Counted from the first letter of the stretch, positions 12,726 through 26,200 are shown. The stretch is 64,000 bases of DNA from Spirodela intermedia (GCA_902729315.2 LR746270.1:5821221-5885220), one strand, 5' to 3'. Translations and numbers: made by a program. The notes: generated by a model not told the origin, from the letters alone.

Positions 12726-13759
12726 CTATTCACTCGTCCACTGTGAGAAGAAGATAACCTGATTTCCCCAGACATTTTCGTATCCCTTCTTCGTCGTTCG
12801 CTCTGTTCCTGGCGGTCACCAGGAGGAACCCATGAGAGCCGTCGTCATGCCTCGCCTTCTCTTCGACTCCGACGGCGGTCTTCTCGGTATGCTTTGCCGG
12901 CGGCGAGCGCCGCTGCCGCCCAGCCGTCCCATTAAGATCGTGGACCGAATCGAAGCATATTCACAAGGGATATTGAGCCAACTCGGCTTTGTATTTGGCC
13001 GTGACCAGCCCAATTGAAGAACAGAACCGCCGTTTACTCTGTTCTTGTGCTACTTGATGGGCCTAGCTCGGTTTTGTCGGGCCGGGCCTGGAGGACACCT
13101 ATTGTCCCCCCTTCACGTTTGTACATTTGTACGCAGTCGTAGGAAGTATAACCCGGAAGAAGTCATATTTGTGACAAGTTGACTACTGTCGCGTGTGGAG
13201 ACGCGTCCCTCTACGGGGGGTTGGCGCACGTGATTGCCATGTCGATGGATTTCCTATCATCCTGTCCCCACACCCCATAACGGGGTCTTAAACACAGCCG
13301 GCAGTATCCCCTGAAACCCGGCGAACCCAGCTAGTTCTCTCGTAGTACCAAAACCACACCACGTTACACGCATATGCAAGGTCCCGTCAGGGACTGAATG
13401 AGAGAGAGAGAGAGAGGGAGGGAGGTGATCGGGACCGTTTGTCATGCCCGTCCATCCTGGGTCCATTCGAGCCTCGGCTTTGGATTCTTTCTTCCAAAAC
13501 TACCAAGCTGATTATCTGTTACGACTGAGGAAGGGAGAGAGAACCACCCCCATGCCATCAAACTTCCATCAAATATATATATACCTACAGGTAGGTAGAG
13601 TGAGAGAGAGATAATGGGCTCCTGGTACGTGCAGCACAAGTATCTTCTTATAAAAAGCGACACGAGGAAGAAGAGGAGATCGTCCACGCGACTCCCATTT
13701 TCTCTCCTATCTAGGTCCCAAGCCTCTCCTCCGTTACTCCTCGCAAGAGCACGCTGAGG

Positions 13760-13823
13760 CACGTGCCTTCTCGACCTCTAGCGAGCATGCATGCATGCAT
13801 GCATATGCGTGGGCTCTATAAAA
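13760..13823 (+). promoter_or_regulatory. G-box, RY-repeat and TATA cluster
   Basis: Within 64 bp: palindromic CACGTG (G-box) at 13760-13765, an RY-type array CATGCATGCATGCATGCAT at 13786-13804, and TATAAAA at 13817-13823. B3 factors (ABI3/FUS3/LEC2) bind CATGCA and bZIP factors bind the G-box in seed-maturation promoters. The arrangement is promoter-like, but no recognisable protein gene begins downstream, so it may drive a non-coding transcript, be a relic, or be chance. Confidence 0.4.
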
Positions 13824-14559
13824 GCCTTGTCCGCTGATCATGTCATAAAAATAATGAAGCCAAATGCTTGGATCACTGTAGTATCCTACGTGGCGTTCCC
13901 CTTCGATTATAATGCAAAGATTTTCGAGGTGTCTTCGTTTGATTCTACTTCCCCATTTGCAAAACATCTAGGAAATATCGGATAAGTTCGAGTATTTTCA
14001 ACACCTGGCAATTCGTTGCCCGGACTTGTCCGGCTTCAAATACATTTCCCCTTGGGAAGAATAAGATGCTCTTGGAATATTCGAAGGATATCCGTTGACG
14101 AGACAGTCCAGCGCGTCGGTACTAAGAGAGTGGGTGGACCCAATCAATCTTTTCCACATTTTGGGCGCATATATGCGGACAAATTCAAATTAATGACATG
14201 GAATGTGTTAAACGCACTGTCGCACGTCGCGTTGAGCTCTACGTGTTGCTCATTCCGAGCCATCGGTTTTCTATCAAACGGGTGCTCGAGAAGGAAGCCA
14301 AGATATATTTATCAAATATATTATTATAGTTTCATGAATGGCGACGTCCGGAATCAGCCCACATCTTCCAAGCCTGTGCCTTAAAAGTAAACCCGTAATT
14401 ATAAATAATTTTCTTTCTAGGAAGTGTTTTGAGAGGATATGCTCGTAACATCTTCTTACTACTTTTTCCATGTTTTGCTATTCTTTTAAAATGACAGAAA
14501 GGCCGCCCTTATGCCGAGAAAGGAAGAGAGATTCTCCAGGTAGAGATAGACAGACAGAC

Positions 14560-14608
<49 letters not shown>

Positions 14609-14699
14609 TAGCGAGCGAGAGAGAGAGAGAGAGGAAAGAGGGTGATGATTCAGTGCCCGTCTAATTTTGTCGGAATAGAAAGGATATGCTCATAATATT
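13801..14699. promoter_or_regulatory. Cluster of five P1BS (GNATATNC) sites
   Basis: Matches to the PHR1-binding consensus GNATATNC occur at 13801-13808 (GCATATGC), 14075-14082 (GAATATTC), 14086-14093 (GGATATCC), 14435-14442 (GGATATGC) and 14692-14699 (GGATATGC). Two are only 3 bp apart. The next gene downstream is SPX-MFS, a phosphate transporter, whose leader starts about 2.5-3.3 kb away. That the sites regulate it is inference. Confidence 0.4.
14562..14604. repeat. (TA)n microsatellite
   Basis: About 21 perfect TA units, preceded by a short GACA run and followed by GA repeats: a compound microsatellite. Confidence 0.95.
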
Positions 14700-15807
14700 C
14701 TTCGGGACGTCTTTTTTAACTGAAAGAGAAGATCTAGAGAAAGAGAGAGAGAGAGATGACTTCTACTTTGACTGTGGTTAAGTCGATGCAAGAATAGTAG
14801 GAATGTGCTCAGAATAGTCCCCAAGCCGTTATGTGCCCCATTCAAACTCTAAATGACAACAAAACCTTCATTTTATATCGGCAGATATGATCCAAAAAAG
14901 GAGAGAAAATAATTTACAAGGAACGTATATATGTAGATGCGAAAAAAGATGGGTGGATTAATAATAAGCTGATTTCACGAGGACTTTTGATCAAAAGAAC
15001 CCCGATAACGAAGCCAATATTTCTCTTTCTTCCGATGTGATGTTGAGAGAACCCCGGCGGAGCCTTAAAGAATCCACCCCCAGCTATCCCTCTCAGGCAG
15101 GCTCGGTTGATCTGCGACAGTCCATACGCTCACACCCAAGATCCCTTCACACAGAGAGAGAGAGAGAGAGAGAGTGAGTGCTCCGTTGTCCGTCCTCATT
15201 TATCATGCTTGCCCTTTGCAGGAAGGGGACAAAGGTAACATCAACGTGGGTCGAGAGGTGGCGAGCGACCCGGCAAAAGGTTAGAGTCTTCTCTCGTAGA
15301 ACTTTGACGTCAGTGTCTGCAGATGGGTCTAACCAGCCGGTAGCGGAGGGTAGAATGCACAGTGTCTGTCCAAAACAGGCGCCCCGGCTTGCCCTGGTTC
15401 TTCATCTCCCTTCTTCGCCATTAGAGATTGTCTCGGCCCTGTGGAGATTCGTTTGGACCCTCTGCTTGGAAACAACGTCCTCATTTTCTGACCAAACTTT
15501 GGAATGGGGAGAGGAAGACTATCACTCCATTCCATCTGGCTCCCAGTTATCCAGTTATCAGATGGATACAGGACTAGAGAGAGAGAGAGCGAGAGAGAGA
15601 GAGAAAGAGAGATGTGTGGCCTCTGGTGAGTGCAGCGGAGTTATTGCCTTCTCCCTATGTTGGTGGGCAGTATTTTCCTGCGTCCATCAATCCATGCGAC
15701 TATGTCATTCTCTCTCCTCTCCTCTCTCCGTCACTAAGTGGGCACATGTGAAATTCACATGCCTACTCGACCTCGGTGATGGGTCCTGTAAAACCTCATC
15801 TCCGAGG

Positions 15808-15912
<105 letters not shown>

Positions 15913-17144
15913 ATTTGCACATTATATCGAAATATGTATCTATACAGATAAATGGACATGGGTGAAAAAAATTACACATATAGATAGATCTAGCAGTTCC
16001 CCTGGTAGTTTATCTAAGCGGTCACCCGTCGCCCTGAGCTACAGGTGCTGTTCCATTCAAGCCATTCATTTTCTATCCCCAGTCAGCTCTAAAAACTCTG
16101 ATTGTTTCGTCTAACAGCATAAATATTATCATGGATGCATGTAAATCCGCTGTTCAGGTGCCAACTACAGGTAAAGCCGATAAGCCGTCGCCGCACGTTT
16201 TGTCTGCGTGCAAGTTTTGTATGGCCTGTAACTCAGTGGCCACGCGTCACATTATATGTAGGATGCAAAAAAAAAAGTATTTCTACAGAAAAATATTATC
16301 TCAGGGTAATGCTGACATGCTGACGGGCGCCAATAAATGCCGTCGTAGGTTTAGCACCAATGTTTCAAGCTTGTCTCTAGCAATTAAACCCTAAAACGTC
16401 ACTAGACTTTGAGCCCCACACACTCTCTCTCTCTAGCTAGTTTCGGGCAAGTGCTCAGGTGGAGCATTGTCTTCTTCCATGGACCGCTTGTCTTGTGGTA
16501 TTTAATGAATGTGGCAACTGGCGCCTTGGAAATTCTGCATTACAATAAATAAATAAATAAAAGCCCTGGGGGTGGGGGGGGGGACGGAAGTTTTTAAAAT
16601 AAATAAATCGGGGAAGAAAGGTATTTGGATTTTTAAGAAATAAATGGAAAAAAATGGGAGTGGCGTGGAGCGGCTCTTGTGGATCGAGGAAGACCCCTGC
16701 GGGGCCCACGCAGCTACACCCAGCACAGGTAATTTATTTGGCGGGTGTCATCTCCATCGCCAGCCTGCAGCCGTGGTTGTCCGTGGGATCGCCGAACCCG
16801 TACTCCCTCTCTCTTCCATCTTCGGGCAGAGCGGCCTCTCTCTCTCTCTCTCTTGTTCTGTGTCTGTCTCCGGTGGTGGCGGTGGTGGCGTCGTATGCTG
16901 GAAGGACATCTGTGGTAGAATAGAAGGCCGCCTCGGCGGGAATTTTTCTTTTCATGAGCGGCTGCCGTGCCGTGTATGCGCTTCTTTCCTCTCCGAGTGG
17001 CGCCGTTGTTTGCCAGCCCTGCTGAAGACCGCCGCCGCCGCCGCCGCCGAGGTTCCTGCTGTGGCCGCGCCACCTCACCTCATCCTTCTTGTGTGACGAA
17101 TGCGTGCCGTGTGTTTAGGCGAGTCGAGCTTAGTTCGGTGGAGC

Positions 17145-17145
17145 T

Positions 17146-17188
<43 letters not shown>

Positions 17189-17590
17189 TTCTGTGTGACG
17201 ATCTCATTGATGCAATCGTAGCGTTTTGACGAAATTTAATAAGAAAAAGGTCCGGGGACAAAAGGGAGGTACAAGGTTGGAGAAAAAAAGCTTCACAGCC
17301 GACTGGTGAGAAGTCTTCCGCAGTTTCTCTTTTGATACGTGTGTCCCTTCTGCTCTCAGTCGTCAAAAGCTCTGTCTCTCTCTCCTTCCCGTCCTCTCTT
17401 TCTCTTCCTATCATCTCTTGTTCGTTTTCACTCCCTCCTTCGTGTTTGTCTTTTCCATGGGAAGCCTTAATGTTGATGCGGTGATCTTTTCGTTACCGGG
17501 CACATTAACAGGCAGCCTGAGGGATGTGGGGGGATACATAGAGCACCATCTCAAGGAAGCTCCACGAGGTGTCCCTAAGCAACGGTGAAG
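17145..17590 (+). promoter_or_regulatory. Probable 5' leader exon of SPX-MFS
   Basis: Begins with a (CT)n run (17145-17184) and continues as pyrimidine-rich sequence typical of plant leaders. It ends at a donor, AAG|GTAACG, at 17590/17591. The matching acceptor is TTTAG at 20194-20198, giving a 2.6-kb leader intron (17591-20198) and only 22 leader bases before the start codon in the next exon. The transcription start is not defined by sequence. Confidence 0.6.
17457..17588 (+). CDS. Upstream ORF in the SPX-MFS leader
   Basis: An ATG at 17457 (context ttcc-ATG-GG) opens 43 codons ending in TGA at 17586-17588, two bases before the predicted leader-exon donor. After splicing, 24 bases separate this stop from the SPX-MFS start codon. 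The peptide begins MGSLNVDAVIFSLPG and ends PRGVPKQR; I recognise no domain. If the leader is as predicted, scanning ribosomes meet this ATG first, and such short spacing disfavours re-initiation, so it should dampen translation of the transporter. Not known to be translated. Confidence 0.5.
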   Translation: MGSLNVDAVIFSLPGTLTGSLRDVGGYIEHHLKEAPRGVPKQR

Positions 17591-20220
17591 GTAACGGTGG
17601 TTTCACTTCGCTGCTTTACAGTTTTCCGTATCCTTGTTGTTGATCGCTGCTTTCAATTCGTTTCCACGGCTGTATTTTCTCTCTTGCTGCTACGGTGCTT
17701 ATCTGCTGGGCTGCGGATTATTCGTCAGTGACGAATTGTGGCCGGTCCTTTCTTAAAGTCGTGCAGTGCTGTATTATTGTCTTGATCCACGTGATATCTA
17801 TGGCTCATCTCTGAATGTGCGGTCAGAATTTCGAATTCCCTTTGGGTAGTTTAGCTTGGAAGTTATCCATGAATGCTTTGCTCGGAATAATGTGTTCCTG
17901 ATGCTTCAGATTTCCAGTAGAAAATTGGTTAGAGAGCCATGCCTCCGTTTTCAGCTTGCTGAGGTATAGCTGAATGAGTCTGCAAATTCTTCAGCTGCTG
18001 GGTTCGCACGCTTCAGAAATCAATAAAAAATAGCCTTTTCCGCTTGGAGTTCCTTTGGTATACATTGGAAGACCCATAATTATACTACTAAGGCACCTTC
18101 AATTTATTTTTTAATGTAACTCTCCCAACTGGGTTGTATTTGTACATTGGCAAATTTGAGTGAAATGGATAGAAACTTCCCGATACATTTTGCCTCCCAT
18201 GGTGATCACTGGTAGGCCCTGAATTTCTCTGTTGAGTCCTTTGAATGGGTATATTGTGCTCAAATCTGCTTTAACAGTTGCTTTTTGCTTATAAGAGGTC
18301 ATATCAACGTTGAATGTGAACCTTTAATCTACATACAGTAGCTGATTTTTTAAGTAATTTTACCTTGGAGTTCCTTTCTTGCGGGTTATGTTGCTTGTGA
18401 TGGGGAAGTAATGAGAAATGCGACTCAACCAAAGCCCTCTTTTGGTGGCCGTACTTCAAAGCATTGAGATTCTCTTTGTTGATGTGTAGTTGGACCATTA
18501 TTGAATATTAAGTAACGCTTTTCCAGTTGACCTATGGTGTTTGTAAAATCAATCAGTTTGTCTGTGCGCTGCTATAACTTGATTAACGCAAAAACCATTT
18601 TTCAGTACATCTTGTAGCTTGTTTCTTGTAGTTCCATGTATCACTGTTTCATAGTCCTGAAGAAATTTATCTGAGAAGGGAGCCGGGCATTATTCCAGAT
18701 TAAGTGCTTCTTCATTGTTCAGCTAGTTTATCAAATCAGTTTCTTTTTTAGTCTCCTTGTGTGTAACGCGATAGCTTAGAGGAGAACGTTTAACTAAGTG
18801 GGCGCAAACACTAGATGTTCAGGGAAAAATATTTAGTGAAAAAATACTCGAGTCTCATAAAATGTTTAGGTCATTTACATTTAGAAACTTCTGACCAATA
18901 ATTTTTATAAACTTTATCAAAAGGGTTGAATCTTCTTCGTTCATAGGGTGACTCTCCATGGCAATGAATCTCGAAACTAAATTTTGGTCTGATACTTCTC
19001 CAAGGAGGAGGCCTTGGTCTCCTCCCTCTAACCGCAGTACTGGTGTGACATAAGGACTTGTTTCAGCTTCATTTATACAATTTTATGCATGCTGAATGGA
19101 GCTCAGTTTATGGACCATTGGTATTTCATGAGTCGTAAAATAGGTTCAGTCACCATTTTTTTTTTTTCCAAAATTTGGAAAATCCTTTTCAGTCAGAATG
19201 GTGTGGAAAACGTATATAAGGTAAGTAGAATACATATAAGCGTGGAAAATTCTTAGCTTAACCAAATTGGGATTGAGTCAATCACCAACTTAGATATTTA
19301 ATTTCGCCTTCATCTGGATATTTTTTTTTGCAAATAAAAAAGGGAAAATCACTTATTTTTGTTTGCCTTAAATTCACTTTGGATTGATGAGCGTGCACTA
19401 ATTCTCTAGTATACAAAAGGCAGTATTTGTATAAGAAGCACACTGCCAATGGACGTCCTGAAGCCACACATTTTTAATTTGCGTGATATTGTTTCGTTTA
19501 TCCTCCCACCCATATGAACTTTATGCGAAGATATTTCGAAGAGGATTTTGATTTTTTGCTCTCACATGACACTGTCATGTGATAAAATATGAAGCTTAGT
19601 AATGGGTGATAGTTGTCCGTCCCTTTTGAATGCTGTCATATGGAGAGTTCTAACATTTACTGGAGATCTAGAAGAAAGAGTACTGCATGCCACCGATTAT
19701 TAAAAAACAAGTATTGGTGTCATGGATACCTGATTCCCACTACTGCTGGGAGGCAATCTCTATATGCTTTGTGGTTACAAATAAATCCTAACCCAAAAAA
19801 ACCTGCGCAGATTAGATCATTATAGAAAATTAATCTGAAGCTTGTAACATTGACAACATTGTTTCGTACATAATACGTGGGCTATGCTAGGAGGATATTT
19901 GATCAGCATTTACCTTCAGTTTCTTTCATTTTATGTGGTTATATACTACCATTTATAATGGCTAATCTGTCTTTGTTCTATCTGATTGATGTTGTTACAA
20001 GAATTTCTAGCACTAACTTTATTGATGTAGTTAGTATCTGGCTGACCTTTCTTTGAGGAGTTCAATTTGTTTTGTTGTTTGCGTATTCTATATCTTAATG
20101 GACTATGTCATGGTGCCCAAAAGTTTCTTCTTGTTCATTTAGTTGACATTGTCTGCTGTATTTTTAAACTTCTCAATTTTTTTTCTTTTTGGATTTAGGC
20201 TTGCTCCATCATCTGAAAAA

Positions 20221-23200
20221 ATGGTTCAGTTCGCAAAGAAGTTGAAGGCGAATCAAGTTGAGGAATGGCAAGGGTATGGTTGCTGAACTAAATTATCTAA
20301 TTAAATCTTCTCTTTATAACGATTTTCTCTTTTAGAATGCAGCATCTCTGTTAGCAGAGATAACTGATAATATATTGTAGGAGAGGATAGCGTATTGTAA
20401 TAATGAGTAGCTTTATCTTCCCCTTATCTATTATAGCTCAGGTGGGCCATTTTTATGGGTTTTGAAAGTCAACTTCTTTATTAGGAAATGGTGATTCGTT
20501 TTCTCAATATCCTTTATGAAAGGTCTAATATGTGTTGCGTCAATCAGTTACACAGATGTGTGGTTTGTTAACATCTGAGCAGTACTAAAATTTATCATTT
20601 TTCGATTGGTTTTGCGTGCTGTTCTGCCACCGATGTCTTGTTTTTCTTTTTTGAAATATATTTTGCTTTATACTTTCTCAAAGGCAATTTGGTATATTTA
20701 TCAGGAGTCACCAACTCAGGTTGAATAAAGTCTTGGAAATTTGAAAAGCTGGATCAAACCCTATCCACTTATTAATGAGTTGTTTGTGATTCAGACTAAG
20801 CTCAGAACTTGTTCGTCTGTCCAGAACCACCCTCTCCAAATATGCATGACACGTGTGTTGGCATGATTAAACCCGATGCAGGAAGCTTCATTATCAATGG
20901 AAGTTGGATAAAATCATGAGACACAGAGTAAGAGTGAGTGAGAAGTTTATTAAAACTATTTGGTGACTTTAATTATCTTTTTATTTGGTCTCGTAGATCC
21001 TTCCTTTAAGGGAACGGTCGTGACCGCATTGCTCAAAATTTACAAACAAAATGGTGAAATAAATTGTAGGATTTACTTTTTCAAATCAATCACATTTTGC
21101 CTTTAGATTAAAAAAAAATGTACCAGTGGATTTTTGTTTGTCTAGGTTTTCCTTTCTCTCATTGCTGGTGGGCAATGGATTCTCATTAGTTCAAGAAACC
21201 CGATATAGAGGATCTGTACCAAGTCCCATAGGATTTTTCCATCATGTCTGTGGTAATGTGATGCGGTACAACCCACCTTTTTTTCTCAAAGTGGATTAAC
21301 CAGTTGTTTTTTGTTGGCTGCATTCATTGGGACTTGTTTTCTAATTATGGAGATCTTGCCGCATATCTTTCTATAAAATCGGTTGTTATCCACAATGTTG
21401 GTCGTCAAGCCTTGGGCCAGCTGGCCTTTGTTGAGATGGCCCCCTCAGAGTTCGAAGAATGTGGCATCTAAAGGTGAACTCGGAGATGTGTTAACAATGG
21501 CAGATTCCTACACCGTGGACAGTATCAAAAGAGAATCTCTCAAGCACCTTGATACCAGTCCAATTATTTCTCAGGGTTGGATATCTACAAGAAGTAAAGG
21601 AAAATGATAAGTTCTTGCTTTTATATGACATATGCAATAAGTAAAAGGGATATTGTTGTCGTAGGTGTAATCATGGCATATATTTCCATCATGTTAAATA
21701 ACATTAGGAAATGATCTCTTTTCCTAAATGGGTTTCTAGTTATTTGAACGTGTGATGGCTTTATTTGTCATTACAATTTTCAAGAGAATTTCATAGACCT
21801 AAACACAACGTTTTTAGTAAATTTCTTTGTTTGATTCCATTTGCACCTCATGTATGAATGGTTCATTGGGTTGGATCTGCCATTATCGGATGGCCAAAAT
21901 CTGTTCAGGGTTCGGGTTGAAACAATGGCCTTTGTTAGAAGAATTATCTCATACAATCTTCTATTAGCCAATTCAAAGAAGTATTCTTTGAGGACATGCC
22001 AACAGTGATATTACTTTTACAGAAAAAAAGTGCGGAGTGAACATAGTGACTCCCATAAGGGTCTCAGTAGCCCTCAGGAGAAGCCAAAGGATATAAAAAT
22101 AAAACACAGTCGACTACTGAAGTATTGTAGTCAATCGAGATGATTGAATGGAGCTTATAGCATACTATGTAAGATTGAATATTTTCACCAGAAGTCAACT
22201 AGTGAAATACTTAAACTGAGGTCCTGAACTGTCATTTTGATCCTTTGTTCTGTCATGGATATACTTGGGTTTTCCATGGCTATTATAATTGACCAGTCAG
22301 TCAAAAGTTGAACACCAGTCCTAAATGTCTATTGCTATTCCGTTTTGAATCTTTCCTTCTTAACTGGAATTCACGAGGTGTCAGCTGATTGAAAACAGAA
22401 TCAAAATTAGCACATACTCTGTGAGATAATCAGACGGAATCAGCTAATTTGAGATGGATTGGTCGAAGATATTATCTAGGTACCAAATAGGTGTTCATCT
22501 TAACCCAATTCAACCTACCTCGACATCTGGCGCTAGTGGCTTTTTGGTAGCCTTTTTTCTGGCTGCAGTCACAACCTGGGAATTGATATGCCTCAACAAA
22601 TTATGGGCACAGGTTTGGGGTTATCTGTTTTTCTGGCCGCTAGCTCCTTTTTCTTCATTACCTTCAATCGCCTGTCAATTCTCAGTGTAAATACACCCTT
22701 ACTGATTTGGTGATCTGAGATCATTCTGCAATGCTTGGCTATGGCATCATCTGTGCACTTGAATTTACTTATAGATAAACCTCTTGAAAATGGTTGACTT
22801 TTTAGTTCATTTTTAAAATTTTATTTACTCATGTTTGCTCCCTTCCACTTTATCCTCTAGCTTTTCTATTTATTTACTGTCTTCTCATTTTGTTATATTT
22901 TCTTAACACCAGTACAGTATTACTCCCTAGCCTCTTTCTTCATTGACAATGAAGGGAAGGAAAGAATAACTGTGGCATCATCATTTAACGTTGGCCCCTT
23001 AAGTTCCCCCCAATTGTTCGTGATGTTTGATAATTTCCGCTTAAATGTGACATACTTATCAATAAGTTAGCGGGATATTATCCAATTACTATGTATAATG
23101 CTACACATTTCATTTTAAAAAGTTCAGCATGGATTAATGAGAATATTTCTTGTATTGTTTCTTTGTGAATTGGCTGTGAGTTATTTACTATTTTCTCATG

Positions 23201-26200
23201 TCAGTTTTTTTGAGATTTTTGTGTTCTATTCTGCTAGCCTGATCTACTTCTATGCTTGTTTGAGTGTTTGTCTTTCATGCTTATTATTATTATTATTATT
23301 TTCCCCTCTATTCAACAAGCGGATGCATTTGAAAGTGTGCCGTCTCATTTTGGGTTTCAATTCGTTTTTTCACTTCAGATACTATATTAACTACAAGCTG
23401 ATGAAGAAGAAAGTAAAGCAATATTCTCAACAGATAAAGGTTGGGGGACAAGAGCGTCGTCATGTTTTAAAGGAGTTCTCCAGGATTTTAGATGATCAGG
23501 TATGTGAATTCAATGAGGAGTCCCTTTTATGCTTGCATTCCATCCACAGAAGTGCGATGAAAGGAAAAACTCATGAATGGTATTACTCACCATTGCTTAA
23601 TCGCACTTTAAGTCTTGACAGGGTAATTTTTTTAGACTTATGTTTGGTTGAATTGACTTAGTATTTCCGTCGTCATTTCACTCCTGGGTCTTATTCAAGT
23701 CTCCCGAGAATAATCAAGTAATTTACCCTTATATAATAGTTAGCTAGATCTACTTTGGCAATTCAATCATGGATGCGTTTTCAAGCTCGCTTCATTTCTG
23801 GGGACCACGACTCTGAATGTCTAATGCATTTGACGCCCCCAAATTATGGACAGGCAACTGTAGAGAGAGAAGCCTTATTCAATGCTTCATTCCTAGGGAC
23901 AGAGCAGGTGTAACTTCACAGCAAACCTTCATACCATACTACTTGATGTAGCTTCATAGCAAACCTTCATACCATACTACTTGACTGTGTCGTTAGTTGA
24001 GAAAAGTCAGTTAGCCAACAGGCCAATCGAAAACGTCTATCACTGATAGCAGCCGGGTGAGGGTTATGGCCTCTTCTGTTTAGGAATGCTGAAATGTTTA
24101 TTCTTTATCTTGCTGTTCTGAGTGAGCACTATAGATAAATGAAATTGTCCGTTGAATCTTGATCAGTAGGTCATGCTGAATCCTAAGGACTCACCTTGCA
24201 ATGAAACATTGCTCTTTAAGAAACGTTTGGAATAGTTTAGATCATTAATTCATTTGATGATTACCCGTGGGATTGGGGCTTTATATACGAGTTTTCTCTA
24301 ATCTTTATCTTGTAACATATAGTTGGTTGGAAGTTATATAGGTTCAATTCAAGTGCAGATTATTAAATTCATATTGCTTGGTATTATATTTCTGGCATCA
24401 ATAAACTATTGTCAAATAAGTGAAGATTACTCTGTGGATCGACATAAGGACGAAAGCAATAAGATAGTTCTGGAGAGATCTTATGAACTGAAGCAGCGTG
24501 CCAACTAATTATGAAGAATGTCACATCACTCCCTGAGGCCACTTTATTGTGGAGAGATTTTATTTGGCCATAAAGGTGGTCGATTTCCTTAAAGCTAGAT
24601 AATAGGGCCATATCCTGGCTGAGAATTTCTTGAAATTTCATTTTTTTTTATTTTCCAATGTGAAAAAACAATTAACAGGATAAGCATTACCGTGATGTTG
24701 AAAGCAGTTGTGGCTTTGATTTTTGTTAGTAAATGAAGTTGATATCATGCCCCCTTTTTCGCTACAGATTGAGAAAATTGTTCTTTTTATGCTGGAGCAA
24801 CAAGGGATTCTTGCAAGCAGGATCAAAAAATTAGGAGAGTACGGTGAAGTTCTGTTGGAGGAGCCTGAAATATCTAAGATATGTGAACTACGAGAAGCAT
24901 ATACATCCGTTGGACAAGATCTTCTGAAGCTACTAAAGTTTGTTGATATTAATGCTACGGGTATCCGCAAAATTCTAAAGAAATTTGATAAAAGATTCGG
25001 CTATAGATTTACTGATTATTATATGACAACCCGAGCAAATCATCCATATTCCCAGCTACAGCAAGTATTCAAGCATGTGGTAATGTTTCTAACACCCTGC
25101 TCATATCCTGTATCTTTCACATCTTTTTTAGTATTCAAAAGCTGATTTTTGTTTTACTTTCCTCATATTGTGTCATCTAATCCTTACGTTTTCAACAGTC
25201 ATGATATGAATAGCGCCCTGGCCCTATTTCTTCACTTGCATTTACATGGTCTAAATTTTCGAATCCATATTTTTTAATGCACTATCTTAGTTCATTTTGA
25301 AATGTTCAGGGCATAGGAGCTGTCGTAGGAGCATTGTCTCGTAACCTAGCAGATCTTCAGGATCGTCAGGGAAGCTACCTATCAATTTATGATCAACCAT
25401 CTGTAGTTCTCAAGGTAACCTTTAAATCATCTTTTCTATTCTAAGATGGTACTAATGTGTGAGAGAACAAATATACATTTATAACATATTTATGGTTCCT
25501 CTACCCTCACAGTCACATGTTGACTCATGCAGTGATATAATTCATGCTCATATTACTGGCTTCTGATTTTATATTGCAGGATCCCATAATTGACTCCATA
25601 CAAGCGGCTGTGGATAGGCTTACACACTCGACTAATTTAATTCAGTTTTTAGGACAGCATGCCCTTATTATCCAAGAAGAGCTAGCAGTTACAGCTGAAG
25701 AACGCATTGATGACCAAAGATACCATTTTATGTCTCTTCTTTTGAATTTAGTGAACACTTTCCTCTACATGGTCAACACTTACATAATTGTTCCGACAGC
25801 AGATGACTATGCAGTGAGCCTTGGAGCAGCAGCGACTGTCTGTGGTGTCATTATTGGGTCAATGGCTGTTGCTCAAGTGTTCTCCTCAGTCTATTTTAGT
25901 GCTTGGTCAAACAAGTCGTACTACAGGCCTCTTATTTTCAGCAGCATTGTTCTTTTTCTGGGCAATATCTTGTATGCATTAGCGTATGATTTGAATTCTA
26001 TTGCGGTTCTTCTTGTTGGTCGTCTATTATGTGGGTAAGTTTACTTTTCCTCCATTTCTTAAAATGCAAAGTTTACTTTTGTTCTTCTTGGACGCTGCAT
26101 TTTCAGTATAAATGCTATGATAGTTCCACTGTTTTTTATATCCAACTGGTGTACGTTTTATTTTCGCGCTTAACCATTTTATTAATGCCTTGGTTTTGCT

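Noticed and set aside
12832-13017. 61-codon plus-strand ORF after the LysM gene
   Set aside because: No similarity recognised, no promoter evidence; lies in the likely 3' UTR or spacer.
16644-17096. 150-codon ORF in the region before the SPX-MFS leader
   Set aside because: Composition is driven by CT and GCC repeats; no domain seen.
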